From: Cryptosporangium minutisporangium
Lineage (GTDB): Bacteria; Actinomycetota; Actinomycetes; Mycobacteriales; Cryptosporangiaceae
Assembly: GCF_039536245.1 (NCBI RefSeq)
Contig: NZ_BAAAYN010000028.1
Location: forward strand, 1 to 51,237
Direction: 5' to 3'
Length of the DNA: 51,237 bases
The translations under genes were made by a program, and so were the position numbers. The notes beneath the pieces are model-generated. The model searched no databases. It saw only the letters and a list, made by a program, of their open reading frames with translations, and was not told the DNA's origin. Shown one piece after another: positions 33,291 to 41,266 of the stretch. Each line of letters begins with the position of its first letter. Positions within the stretch are counted from its first letter, which is position 1.

Positions 33291-33589
33291 CTGAGCGCGG
33301 CCGCGGGGCGGGTGCTGGGGTCACTGTCGTGTCCGGTCTCGCAGCTGTAGCTGGGGCAGAGCGCGACGGCTTCCCCGGTCACGGCGAGTAGACGCTCGGC
33401 GGCGCGCAGAAGATCCACCAACTCCGGCCGGGCCAAGGCATAGAACATCTGCCGCCTCTCAGGGCGGCCGGTGACCAGGCCACAGTCGCGCAGGCTCGCC
33501 AGGCGCGCCGACACGGTCGACTGGGCCACACCGTGCACGCCGGTCAGATCCGCCACCCGCACTCCCCGTCGGCCAGGCGGTGCAGTCAT
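32948..33589 (-). CDS. ArsR-family metal regulator running into the broken transporter
   Basis: The reading frame is 213 aa, but only the first 100 or so form a regulator: RVADLTGVHGVAQSTVSARL, ASLRDCGLVTGRPERRQMFY, ALARPELVDLL, then VALCPSYSCETGHDS with two Cys that could bind a metal. The usual first helix of ArsR proteins is short or missing, so the start may be wrong or the gene truncated. From SPADTDRLTRRG on, the frame enters the transporter remnant. An intact ancestor probably ended near the CETGHDS stretch and overlapped the transporter start; one frameshift would have fused them. Confidence 0.6.
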   Translation of the reverse strand: MTAPPGRRGVRVADLTGVHGVAQSTVSARLASLRDCGLVTGRPERRQMFYALARPELVDLLRAAERLLAVTGEAVALCPSYSCETGHDSDPSTRPAAALSPADTDRLTRRGLRLAQITVAYNVVEGGSRSPPGLVSIVDSALTPVSNRPPRSSSACVWPPGCATAKHDGAKERRTLVVVAVAFYVLAAYVVIEASAASSVGKHPTRGSSAWCS

Positions 33590-33620
33590 CGCGTTCCCGC
33601 CAGTGACACCTGGGCTACCG

Positions 33621-33640
33621 TACCCCCCTAATGTATAGGT
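33621..33640. promoter_or_regulatory. G/C-tract element upstream of the ArsR gene
   Basis: TACCCCCCTAATGTATAGG lies about 30-50 bp upstream of the ArsR frame. It recalls the C-tract/ATA pattern of CsoR-type operators, like the cleaner palindrome at 33702-33718, but its halves are unequal. It is only suggestive. Confidence 0.3.
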
Positions 33641-33692
33641 TCATAGCGCCTGCTCATCGCCATCGCTGTGGCGCGCGACCATCCCCACTCCC

Positions 33693-33721
33693 TTGACTAA
33701 CATACCACCGGGGGGTATCAA
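33693..33721 (+). promoter_or_regulatory. Promoter of the DHA2 exporter with CsoR-like palindrome
   Basis: TTGACT (33693-33698) and TATCAA (33716-33721), spaced 17 bp, make a good promoter 40 bp before the exporter ATG. Between them lies the palindrome ATACCACCGGGGGGTAT (33702-33718): ATACC / GGTAT arms around a C/G-tract, the type of site bound by CsoR/FrmR copper or metal repressors. A bound repressor would block RNA polymerase directly. The factor itself is not in the window; the assignment is by pattern. Confidence 0.6.
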
Positions 33722-33760
33722 TTTGGCTGTCCGCAGGGATAACGAACGAGGAGTAGGACG

Positions 33761-35203
33761 ATGTCGAAGGATTCTCGACGCGGTTGGGCGCTGGGTCTGA
33801 TCGCGCTGGCCCAGTTCATGGTCATCATGGACACGTCGATCATCGGCGTGGCGCTGCCACGCATGCAGATCGACCTGGGCTTCGATCCGGACGATCTGTC
33901 GTGGGTGTTCAACGCCTACGTCGTCGCGTTCGGTGGACTGCTACTGCTCGGTGGCCGGCTCGCCGACCTGTTCGGGGCGCGCCGGTTGTTCGTGGTCGGT
34001 TGGGGGGTGCTCGCGGTCGGGTCGTTGGCGGCTGGCCTTGCTCCGACTGCACCGATCGAGCTGGCGGCCCGCGCAGTGCAGGGCGCGGGTGCCGCGATGA
34101 TCGCGCCCGCCGCGCTCACGCTGCTGATGATGATCTTCGGCGGCCAGCCCCGAGAACTGACCCGAGCCCTTGCGATCTACGGCGCGGCGGCACCGGCCGG
34201 TGGCACGGCCGGGGTGTTCCTCGGTGGTGTGATCACCGAGTACCTCAGCTGGCCGTGGGTGTTCTACCTGAACGTGCCGATCGCAGTCCTGGCCATGGTC
34301 GCCACCCCCGCGCTCATGCCAGGTGGAGGCGCGCGCCGAGGATCCCTCGACGTGCTCGGCGCCGCGACCGCAACCGCCGGACTAGGCGTCCTGGTTTACG
34401 CGATCGTCCAGGCCCCGCAGACCGGGTGGGACTCGATCCGCACCTGGCTGCTGCTGCTGGTCGGCGCGGCGCTGCTCGTCGGATTCATTGGCCTGCAGGC
34501 CGCCCGCCGCGAGCCGTTGGTCCGGCTGGCCATCTTCCGCGCTCCCGGCCTGGCCGCCGCCAACCTCGCGCAATTCCTGCTAGGCGCGGCGTGGATCCCG
34601 ATGTGGTTCTACCTGAACCTCTACCTGCAGCAGGTCCTGGGCTACAGCGCCTTCCCTAGCGGCGCGGCGCTGCTCCCGATGACGTTGCTGATCATGGCCG
34701 GCATGGTGGTGCTCGCACCGAGGGTCATCGCCCGGTTCGGAACCGTTCCGACGGTCGTCGCCGGCCTGCTCGTGCTGGCCGCGGGTCTGGGCTGGCTGTC
34801 GCTCGTCCGCCCGGATGGCAGCTACGCGGTGGACGTGCTGCCGGCCTCTCTGGTCGCCGCGCTCGGGATGGCGCTGGCGTTCATCCCCTCGCTCGGGACC
34901 GCGATCTCCGCGGCTCGCCCGGAGGAAGGCGGTCTCGCGTCCGGGATCGTCAACACCAGCTACCAGATCGGCTCGGCGCTGGGACTGGCGGCCATGACCG
35001 CGGTAGCCGCCGCTTACGGCGCCGACCGGATCGGACAACCCGACGCGCTCACCGACGGCTACGCCGCGGCGTTCCTCGGCGCCGCCGGGATCGCCGTCGC
35101 CGGCGCGGCCCTGGCCTGGTTCACCCTCGGCCGGGTCAGCCGGACCGGCGATCGGTCATCGGGGCCGGCCGAGCACCGGGAGGCAGAGCCCGCCGGACGA
35201 TAG
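33761..35203 (+). CDS. DHA2-family (14-helix) MFS drug exporter
   Basis: 480 aa from ATG 33761 (GAGGAGTAGG upstream). It begins with LIALAQFMVIMDTSIIGVAL (DHA2 motif D1 region), then motif A GGRLADLFGARR (about 65-76) and the exporter motif C region AAAPAGGTAGVFLGGVITEY. About 14 membrane helices are expected. Members are proton-driven exporters of drugs, dyes or siderophore-like compounds. Its promoter carries a CsoR-like palindrome, hinting at metal control, which is unusual for this family. A strong terminator follows 17 bp after the stop. Confidence 0.93.
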   Translation: MSKDSRRGWALGLIALAQFMVIMDTSIIGVALPRMQIDLGFDPDDLSWVFNAYVVAFGGLLLLGGRLADLFGARRLFVVGWGVLAVGSLAAGLAPTAPIELAARAVQGAGAAMIAPAALTLLMMIFGGQPRELTRALAIYGAAAPAGGTAGVFLGGVITEYLSWPWVFYLNVPIAVLAMVATPALMPGGGARRGSLDVLGAATATAGLGVLVYAIVQAPQTGWDSIRTWLLLLVGAALLVGFIGLQAARREPLVRLAIFRAPGLAAANLAQFLLGAAWIPMWFYLNLYLQQVLGYSAFPSGAALLPMTLLIMAGMVVLAPRVIARFGTVPTVVAGLLVLAAGLGWLSLVRPDGSYAVDVLPASLVAALGMALAFIPSLGTAISAARPEEGGLASGIVNTSYQIGSALGLAAMTAVAAAYGADRIGQPDALTDGYAAAFLGAAGIAVAGAALAWFTLGRVSRTGDRSSGPAEHREAEPAGR

Positions 35204-35219
35204 GCCACACCGAGCAAGG

Positions 35220-35254
35220 GAGGGGCGGCGCCGTGTTGGCGCCGCCCCTCTTTT
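35220..35254 (+). terminator. Intrinsic terminator of the DHA2 exporter
   Basis: GAGGGGCGGCGCC (35220-35232) and GGCGCCGCCCCTC (35238-35250) form a perfect 13-bp stem with loop GTGTT, followed by TTTT (35251-35254). It is the clearest rho-independent terminator in the window. The 262 bp from 35255 to the next gene hold no convincing frame and presumably contain its promoter. Confidence 0.92.
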
Positions 35255-35516
35255 CGCCGACCGATGCTGGCCTGCGCCGAGGTACGGGGTCTTCACACGA
35301 GCGTGTCCACCGGGGCGCCGCAGAACGCGACGCCGTCCCTACAGCAACCGAGATCGACAGGTGGCCGCCCTGGTGATCGCTGGGAAGAAGCACAGGCCTG
35401 CAGCCTCGGCGACAACTCAGCGCTTGCCGCCCGGTCCGATAGCGCGTCACCGGAAACCGCTTAAGCGACCGCTTTATCTGCCGATAGTCCCGCAAGGTTG
35501 AGGTGAGGACGGCGCA

Positions 35517-36521
35517 GTGAGCGATCGGGGTGGGCGTCGGCCGGACGCCAGTTCGACCAGTAGATCATCACGGCCAGTTCGGCTACGGCAGCCGGAGGAT
35601 GTACGCGCCTGGCTGTCGGGTCAGCCGTCCCTGGACGAACTATGCGCCGCCTACCCCGCTGAGTGGGAAGACGTACAGCGAGAGGTCGGCCAGGTTCTGG
35701 CACGAGGCGATGCGGACGAGTTGAAGACATACACCGCTGCAGTCGCCCGTCCGCGCTCGTCAGCGCACCAGAAACGCCGACGGCCGCCCCGTCGGGACGT
35801 GGAACAGGAGCTGCGAGCCGAGATTCGCCAGCGGATGACGGCAGCGGCGATACGCCAGCTTGCCCTGTCCGCAGCGACCGGCATTCGCTCGGGCCGCGTC
35901 CGCTTCGGCTTGGTCAACGGCTACGTGGCGCAGAAGCTGCTCTTCTCCCGCGACCTGGACCGAAGACCAGTATCGATGCGCCTGTTCCGGCTGGTTTGGC
36001 CGCTTCTGTGGCAGCGTCGGCTTCTCATGCCGCTGGTCGGCCGGAAGGGCATCTACTGCTTCTACTCGCGTGAGCTCTTGACGGAGCTGGTCCGCATGGC
36101 CGGCGGCCGCCCCTGCCTAGAAATCGCCGCCGGGGACGGCACGCTCGCGCGCTTCCTCCGCGACCAGGGAGCCGACGTCACCGCTACCGACGACTACAGC
36201 TGGAAACACGCTATCGATTTCCCCGGCGACGTCGAGCGCCTGGACGCCGCCAAAGCGCTGCGGCGGTACCAACCGGCTGTCGTGTTCTGCTCCTGGCCGC
36301 CGGCCGGCAACGGCTTTGAACGGGAGGTGTTCGCTACGGAAAGCGTCGAACTCTATGTCGTCATCAGCAGCAAGCACGAGTACGCGGCTGGTGACTGGGC
36401 CTCGTACCGCCGCCAGCGGTCGTTCGACTTCGCCGAGGACTCAACCCTCAGCCGCCTGGTCCTGCCACCGGAGCTCGACTCCGCCGTGTACGTGTTCCGT
36501 CGCCGCCACCCTTCCGGTTGA
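35517..36521 (+). CDS. SAM-dependent methyltransferase-like protein, substrate unknown
   Basis: 334 aa from GTG 35517 with GAGGACG upstream. The N-terminal half (1-170) is basic and helical, with no family I know (ELRAEIRQRMTAAAIRQLAL ... RFGLVNGYVAQKLLF). The C-terminal half is a class I methyltransferase-type fold: motif I CLEIAAGDGTLARFL (about 200-214), GADVTATDDYSWKH (acidic ribose-binding position) and motif IV-like VVFCSWPPAG (about 256-265). SWPP resembles the (D/N)PPY motif of amino-methyltransferases but lacks the D/N and Y, so the chemistry is open. Terminators or gaps separate it from both neighbours, so it is a single-gene unit. Confidence 0.75.
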   Translation: MSDRGGRRPDASSTSRSSRPVRLRQPEDVRAWLSGQPSLDELCAAYPAEWEDVQREVGQVLARGDADELKTYTAAVARPRSSAHQKRRRPPRRDVEQELRAEIRQRMTAAAIRQLALSAATGIRSGRVRFGLVNGYVAQKLLFSRDLDRRPVSMRLFRLVWPLLWQRRLLMPLVGRKGIYCFYSRELLTELVRMAGGRPCLEIAAGDGTLARFLRDQGADVTATDDYSWKHAIDFPGDVERLDAAKALRRYQPAVVFCSWPPAGNGFEREVFATESVELYVVISSKHEYAAGDWASYRRQRSFDFAEDSTLSRLVLPPELDSAVYVFRRRHPSG

Positions 36522-36612
36522 GGACGCTGTCCGTCGTCGACGGCACTGGCGACGCAACCCAACACCGGTCCCCCGCGTTCGGCTGGCACCGAATCGCCGC
36601 CGCTAGGGCTCG

Positions 36613-37737
36613 CTAATGTGCCGGCACGAGCACGGGGGTTCGCCGGGCAGCGAAGTCTTCCAGCCAGCCGAATAGAACGATGGCTGCGCCGATGAAGGCC
36701 CACGCGAGGGGGAACCAGAGGAACCACGCGTCGCTGCCGACCAGAGCGATGGCGCCGGCCAGCGCGACGCCGTGCCAGAGGAAGATGGTGACGGCGCGGG
36801 CGTTGAAGATGGTGACCGCCCGATCGAGCACCGGGGCTCGGGCGAGCCACCCGACCGGAAGTGAGAAGCGCATCAGCACGAGGACTGCGCCGCAGTAGAA
36901 GAGCCCGATCGCGAGGTCGCTGTTGAGCAACGACCAGGGCGACGCGCCGCTCGCGGCGGCGCCGTCGTTGCCTGGGCCGAGGAGCCAGGCGATGCCAGCG
37001 AGGGCGAAAGCAGCCCCGATGGCGAGTAGAACGGGCAGGCGGGTGCGTTTGAGGACACCCTCAGCGGCGGCGAATCCAACGAGCCAGCACCCCAGGTAGG
37101 TGAGGAAGTCCTTGATCGTTCGCCCCCACCAGTCCGCCACCGTGATGATTTCGGTCTCTACGAGGGCAAGCACCGCGAACGGCAGGCTGAGGAGGACCCA
37201 GGGCGCTCTGCGGAAGAGGGGAAGGAGAACCGGGGACAGGAGGACGTAGAGCAGGTAGGTCTTGATGTACCAGAGAACTCCCCATCCGATGACTCCCCAC
37301 TGGCTTCCTGGGGGGTTGCCGATGGGCAGAAGCCAGAACACCAGCTGCCAGGTAGGAGCTGCGCTCCCGTCTGCGTCCACCCAGTGTGCGGGGTGGCCGT
37401 CGTGCCAGAGCATGACCGGAACCCAGATCGCGGCGAAGATCCAGAGGACCGGGAGCAGGCGTCGGAGTCGGCTGCTGACCGCCTGGCCGGCCGACCGATC
37501 GATCGATCTCACCATCAGGGCTCCGGCCAAGGCGAACATGATTCCCATCGACGGGAACCACTTGAGCCAGATGAGGGGGGAGGCGTGGTAGATGACGACG
37601 CGCACCAGAGCCAGGAAGCGCAGCAGGTCGAAGTAGCGATTGCGGCGCGGTTCCGCCGCGCCGTCGGCAGCGGGCTCTGCCGGTGCGGTCCTTTGGGGCG
37701 GTCGCGTAAGGACCCGCCGCGCGGTCAGCCAACGCAC
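36613..37737 (-). CDS. Acyltransferase-3 family integral membrane protein
   Basis: 374 aa from GTG 37737 (GGGAGGGC upstream). RYFDLLRFLALVRVVIYHAS (about 34-53) is the family's opening helix, with the usual conserved Arg and the catalytic His in VIYH. About ten membrane helices follow, ending LWHGVALAGAIAL and an EDF...RRTP tail. Such enzymes O-acylate cell-surface sugars, lipids or antibiotics. The substrate cannot be inferred; no sugar genes are adjacent. It is convergent with the methyltransferase-like gene across 91 bp. The 258 bp at 37738-37995 show no gene. Confidence 0.88.
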   Translation of the reverse strand: MRWLTARRVLTRPPQRTAPAEPAADGAAEPRRNRYFDLLRFLALVRVVIYHASPLIWLKWFPSMGIMFALAGALMVRSIDRSAGQAVSSRLRRLLPVLWIFAAIWVPVMLWHDGHPAHWVDADGSAAPTWQLVFWLLPIGNPPGSQWGVIGWGVLWYIKTYLLYVLLSPVLLPLFRRAPWVLLSLPFAVLALVETEIITVADWWGRTIKDFLTYLGCWLVGFAAAEGVLKRTRLPVLLAIGAAFALAGIAWLLGPGNDGAAASGASPWSLLNSDLAIGLFYCGAVLVLMRFSLPVGWLARAPVLDRAVTIFNARAVTIFLWHGVALAGAIALVGSDAWFLWFPLAWAFIGAAIVLFGWLEDFAARRTPVLVPAH

Positions 37738-37995
37738 GGTCCCGTGCCCTCCCCGCTGCCCGCGCGCTGCTCGCCAATAGAAATCGACCGGTCTGTCTGC
37801 TGATGGGCGACCGAACCGCGGCGCCCGTCGCGTTGGCCGGCGCGGGCGACCGGATGGTGTTCCATGGAGGCCTTTCAGTCCGGAGGACAGGTGATCACCC
37901 AGTGCTGAGCAAGGGCGTATAGCGCCGCTTCCGCCCGCTGCGGGATTACGGCGCGGAAGCCTTCAGCTGGCCAGGACTCTCCCTCGAGTCCCTGG

Positions 37996-38229
37996 TCATC
38001 CGTGCCGGTCGAGGCGGGCGGCATAGCCGGTGGCGTTGATGGCGTCGAGCACGTCGGCCGGAGCGCAGCGCGCGGTGTCCAGCTCGACCGTCGTGGTCGC
38101 GGCCCGCACGCTGGTGGACGAGGCTTTGACCCCCGGCAGGTCTTCGACGGCCTCATCGACGAGCAAGCCGCAGCTGGCGCAGTGCATGCCGGTGACCTGG
38201 ATCGTGAGGGTCGTGAGGGTGTCAGCCAT
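37996..38229 (-). CDS. Heavy-metal-associated (HMA) domain protein, copper chaperone-like
   Basis: A 77-aa single-domain protein; GGAGGA precedes the ATG at 38229. IQVTGMHCASCGLLVDEAVE carries the MxCxxC metal site, followed by DLPGVKASSTSVRAATTTVE, the standard beta-alpha-beta HMA order. It lies two bases behind the stop of the UreH/SafE-cupredoxin gene, so the pair is one transcript under the BlaI-type operator. Presumed to bind Cu(I) in the cytosol and hand it to or from the membrane partner. Confidence 0.92.
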   Translation of the reverse strand: MADTLTTLTIQVTGMHCASCGLLVDEAVEDLPGVKASSTSVRAATTTVELDTARCAPADVLDAINATGYAARLDRHG

Positions 38230-38231
38230 GG

Positions 38232-39383
38232 TCAGCTCCTCCCGGTGGGGGTGATCGTGAGTTGGCCGCGGTACATACCCATGCCGCAGCTGTAGTGGAG
38301 CGTTCCGGGAGTCAACCGGCCTAGATCGATGCGGGTGTCGCCGGTCCGCGGCAGTATCCAGTCGCGGTTGAGGGCGGGGATGACGAATGAGCGGATGCAT
38401 CCCTCGGCGTTTTCGGCGCGGATGATGAGCACGGTGGGCACGCCGGCGCGGACCGCGATGTTCGCCGGGGCGAAGGAGTCTGTCGTGGCGGTGACGATGA
38501 CTTCCTGCTGGCCGGTGGGGCGAATGGAGACGACCGACGGATCGGCGACCGCCGGCGCTGGCCCTACTCCGAGGGTGCGAGGCAGATTACTGGCTGCGAG
38601 CGGCGAGTCGGCCAGAGTGAGACCCCCGTTGATCGTGTAAAGCCCCAATACGAGGACCAGCACGCCGACCACCGCCGCGAACCGTCCTCGCCAAGCGGTG
38701 GCGGCCTTACGCGCGGCATAACCCAGGAGCACGAACAAAGGGCTGGTACCGAGGACGAACACCGCCATCGTGGCGGCGCCGCCAGCCACGGAGCCCGTGG
38801 TGAGGGCGATCGCCTCGACCGACAGGGTGACTCCGCAAGGAATAAGCACGGTGAAGACGCCGAGCACCGCGGGGGCCAGGGCGGTGTCCGAGCGCGCTCG
38901 GAGCCGCACGTACCGGCTCCAGGACGCCGGTGGCTCGATGCGGATCCGGCGGAACCCCGGCACACCGAGCTGAGCCAAGGCCAGCAGCACGATGAGGACG
39001 CCGGCCAGCAGCTGAGTCCAAGTGCGCACGGTCGGCGACAAGCGGACAGCACTGCCCACCGCCCCCAGCAGGGCGCCGAGCGCTGTATGGGAGAGAAGTT
39101 TTCCGCCCAGGAACGCGGCGACCGGAGCCAAATCCGCTGTGAGGCCACCACTTCGAGACGCGACCCCGAGCGGGATGGTTGCCCCCGTTGCAGGCTCTTC
39201 GCCGCCCACACCTAACCGCGCAGCTGCCGCCGGGGCTCCCGCGGAGACTCTTGGCGTCTGCCCGGCGCGTTGGCGGGTGACCACTCCGGCCAGCAGACCA
39301 CCCTGCACGGCGGCGCAGGACAGTCCGCCCGCGAACAAGCCGGTTACCAGGACCGCGCCCAGACTCACGAGCAGCCTCTTCAC
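38232..39383 (-). CDS. UreH/SafE (DsbD-like) membrane protein fused to a C-terminal cupredoxin domain
   Basis: 383 aa from GTG 39383. Residues 1-255 contain six or so membrane helices of the UreH/SafE/CcdA type: GLFAGGLSCAAVQGGLLAGV near the start, and TVLIPCGVTLSVEAIALTTG later, each with a single Cys, plus AVFVLGTSPLFVLLGYAARK. Residues 285-383 form a cupredoxin-like domain (VIVTATTDSFAPANIAVRAG ... LIIRAENAEGCIRSFVIPAL ... GTLHYSCGMGMYRGQLTI) with Cys and Met ligands (CGMGM). Probable role: copper export or delivery across the membrane, working with the HMA protein. Its weak ribosome site is preceded by a long leader hairpin and a BlaI-type operator. Confidence 0.88.
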   Translation of the reverse strand: MKRLLVSLGAVLVTGLFAGGLSCAAVQGGLLAGVVTRQRAGQTPRVSAGAPAAAARLGVGGEEPATGATIPLGVASRSGGLTADLAPVAAFLGGKLLSHTALGALLGAVGSAVRLSPTVRTWTQLLAGVLIVLLALAQLGVPGFRRIRIEPPASWSRYVRLRARSDTALAPAVLGVFTVLIPCGVTLSVEAIALTTGSVAGGAATMAVFVLGTSPLFVLLGYAARKAATAWRGRFAAVVGVLVLVLGLYTINGGLTLADSPLAASNLPRTLGVGPAPAVADPSVVSIRPTGQQEVIVTATTDSFAPANIAVRAGVPTVLIIRAENAEGCIRSFVIPALNRDWILPRTGDTRIDLGRLTPGTLHYSCGMGMYRGQLTITPTGRS

Positions 39384-39431
39384 CGCTGGCGGTCAGACAT
39401 CGCGTCTCGACCGCCAGCATATCGACACGCG

Positions 39432-39478
39432 GGTGGGTGGCCGATGAGCAACGGGGCAACGGCCACCGGCCACCCACC
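39432..39478. promoter_or_regulatory. Long leader hairpin before the copper gene
   Basis: GGTGGGTGGCCG (39432-39443) and CGGCCACCCACC (39467-39478) form a perfect 12-bp stem with a 23-nt loop. It lies between the operator (39494) and the GTG at 39383, so it should be in the transcript leader. It could attenuate or stabilise the mRNA; no U-run follows. A second protein-binding site is the alternative. Confidence 0.5.
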
Positions 39479-39493
39479 GGGACACCTTAACCT

Positions 39494-39516
39494 AACTACT
39501 ACGTAGCTTAGTAGTT
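39494..39516. promoter_or_regulatory. BlaI/CopY-type operator
   Basis: AACTACTA (39494-39501) and TAGTAGTT (39509-39516) are perfect inverted 8-mers around 7 bp, and the inner CTACGTAG (39499-39506) is itself a palindrome. TACTAC/GTAGTA-rich dyads are typical sites of BlaI/MecI/CopY repressors. A BlaI-family gene lies 1.1 kb upstream (40597-40965). It should control the cupredoxin-HMA pair; I found no second copy before the BlaI gene. Confidence 0.75.
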
Positions 39517-39637
39517 CGCTCCACGCCATCGCTATCCGGTCGACTCCCGTGAGCCTCATCGGCCGCACAGGCCACCCCGTCGGCTCGGCCACGGACGAGC
39601 GACACGGTCTAGCAGGAGCGTCCTGCCCGGCCCGCCT

Positions 39638-40600
39638 TCACGCCGCCCAGACAGGGCAGTACGACGGTGTGGACAGCAGAACACCCGCCACGACGAAAAG
39701 CGCCGGTCCTGCCGCCACTCCGGCGATGCCCGCGGCGACAACCAGCCGCTGAGCGGGAGCGAGCCGGGCCGGCGGCGTGAGAAGACGGTGAAGGCGCTCG
39801 ACCGTCTCCCCTCCCGTCGCGGCCATCGCGCCAGGCGGAACGGAAGCCCGGCCCTCGCTCACCGTAGCGCCGGCCATCGTCACCAGAGCCCTTGCCAGTG
39901 CCAGTGGCTCATGGTGGGCAGCGGCGACCTCGTCCGCTCGGAGCTCGGCCAGTCGGCTCAGCTGGCCGTGGGCGGCAGCGAAGAGCCCTACCCGGGGAAA
40001 CGCGAGCTGCAGCAAGCGCACGCCGGCGAGCAGCAGCGCGTGCCGTCCGACCACGTGCGCCCGCTCATGGGCGAGCACGGCGGCCAGCTGTTCAGCGCTG
40101 AGCAGTTCCAGCGCTCCGCTGGTCACCACCACCTGGTGAGCCGTTCCGCTGGCAACGTAGGCCGCCGGTTCAGCGCACTCGACCACCGTCGCGCCCAGCG
40201 CGGTTGAGGACCGTCCGGCCAGGCGCACCAGCTGGGCGTGCCGCCGCCGCTGGCCGGCGCGAGCGCGCGCCATCCGCAGCCCGCAGCAGACGAGCCGTGC
40301 GGCGATCACGGTGGCGGCTGCTGTCGCGGCGGTCGCTACCGCACGCCCCGTCCAACCGAATTCGCCGTGGGCGGCGCGCATGCACCACTGCCAGGCCATG
40401 CACAGGGCGGTGTCCGCGATTGGTGAACACACTATGAGGGCCGCGGCGGCAACCAGGGACGTCGTCACCGCCAGCAGCACCGCGCACCAGGCGGCGATTC
40501 CCAGCCGCGGCGCCCGCTCGACCCAGCGGGCTCGCGGAAGCGCGCGGGGCGCAGCCCAGGCGACAGCCGCGGCGAACAGGCCCAACGCGAGAGCAATCAC
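39638..40600 (-). CDS. M56/M48-type membrane metallopeptidase (BlaR1-like)
   Basis: 320 aa from the GTG overlapping the BlaI stop (GTGA). Membrane helices are near 3-20, 35-58, 88-108, about 190-210 and 290-315. The zinc motif is HERAH in LAVLAHERAHVVGRHALLL (about 176-194), with a downstream acidic ligand in LAELRADEVAA. M56 peptidases next to BlaI genes cleave the repressor or regulate its loss on a signal; there is no penicillin-binding sensor domain here, so the signal is unlikely to be a beta-lactam through BlaR1. With copper genes downstream, a copper- or envelope-stress cue is plausible. Confidence 0.9.
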   Translation of the reverse strand: MIALALGLFAAAVAWAAPRALPRARWVERAPRLGIAAWCAVLLAVTTSLVAAAALIVCSPIADTALCMAWQWCMRAAHGEFGWTGRAVATAATAAATVIAARLVCCGLRMARARAGQRRRHAQLVRLAGRSSTALGATVVECAEPAAYVASGTAHQVVVTSGALELLSAEQLAAVLAHERAHVVGRHALLLAGVRLLQLAFPRVGLFAAAHGQLSRLAELRADEVAAAHHEPLALARALVTMAGATVSEGRASVPPGAMAATGGETVERLHRLLTPPARLAPAQRLVVAAGIAGVAAGPALFVVAGVLLSTPSYCPVWAA

Positions 40601-40965
40601 CGGGGCTCGCTCCGTTCGTAGGCCTCCAACGCTCGGCGCAGCGCCTGCGCCTCCGTGTCGCTCATCTGCCCGACGAACCGCACGAACGCCTCGGCGGGAT
40701 CGCCGGCGTCATTCAGCGCATCGCGCATCTGCCGGGCGGCGTACTCCTCCCGTGACACGGTCGGCTCGTACCGGAACGCACGCCCGGCGGGCTCCCTGCG
40801 CAGCCATCCCTTCTTGAAAAGGTTATCCACGACCGTGAGCACGGTGGTGTAAGCCGGTTGACGAGTCGGACGGAGGGCTTCGAGAATCCCGCGGACGGTC
40901 GCCGGCTCGTCGCGTGCCCACAGGTAGTCCATGATCACCACCTCGAGCTCACCGAACACGTGCAC
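40597..40965 (-). CDS. BlaI/MecI/CopY-family transcriptional repressor
   Basis: 122 aa from the GTG at 40965, set by GGAGGAG 8 nt upstream and by the usual family length; the longer upstream frame is not needed. FGELEVVIMDYLWARDEPATV, RGILEALRP, AYTTVLTVVDNLFKKGWLRR and the C-terminal dimer helix (SDTEAQALRRALEAYER) cover the whole family profile: winged helix then dimerisation. It is coupled to the M56 peptidase. The likely target is the TACTAC dyad at 39494. I see no obvious copy of that dyad in the 301-bp divergent gap 40966-41266. Confidence 0.93.
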   Translation of the reverse strand: MHVFGELEVVIMDYLWARDEPATVRGILEALRPTRQPAYTTVLTVVDNLFKKGWLRREPAGRAFRYEPTVSREEYAARQMRDALNDAGDPAEAFVRFVGQMSDTEAQALRRALEAYERSEPR

Positions 40966-41266
40966 GCCCGCTCCTCCGCTGTCTCGACGCACCAGCGCCG
41001 TCCAGAATAGTGACCGTCGGCGCCCTTTCCGCTCGACCACGGCCCGGCTGGGCGTCCCGGCCGCGTCGTGACCAGCAGGGCGGCCCTCGCCGGAATGTCC
41101 TTGTGCCTGCACGCCGAGGGCTACGCGCTGCGATGATCGGCCGAGAAGGTAGTTACGGTGCGCAAGCCACGCCGAGAGCCGGTGTCTACCTTCGCACTTT
41201 TTGTCGCCCCCCACTTGGTCCGTCGGCTCGTTACCCTGCGGACGTCATCGAGAGGAGTGGCTACTG

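Noticed and set aside
36353-36850. 165-aa minus-strand ORF between methyltransferase-like and acyltransferase genes
   Set aside because: Overlaps the ends of both better supported genes; Arg-rich composition.
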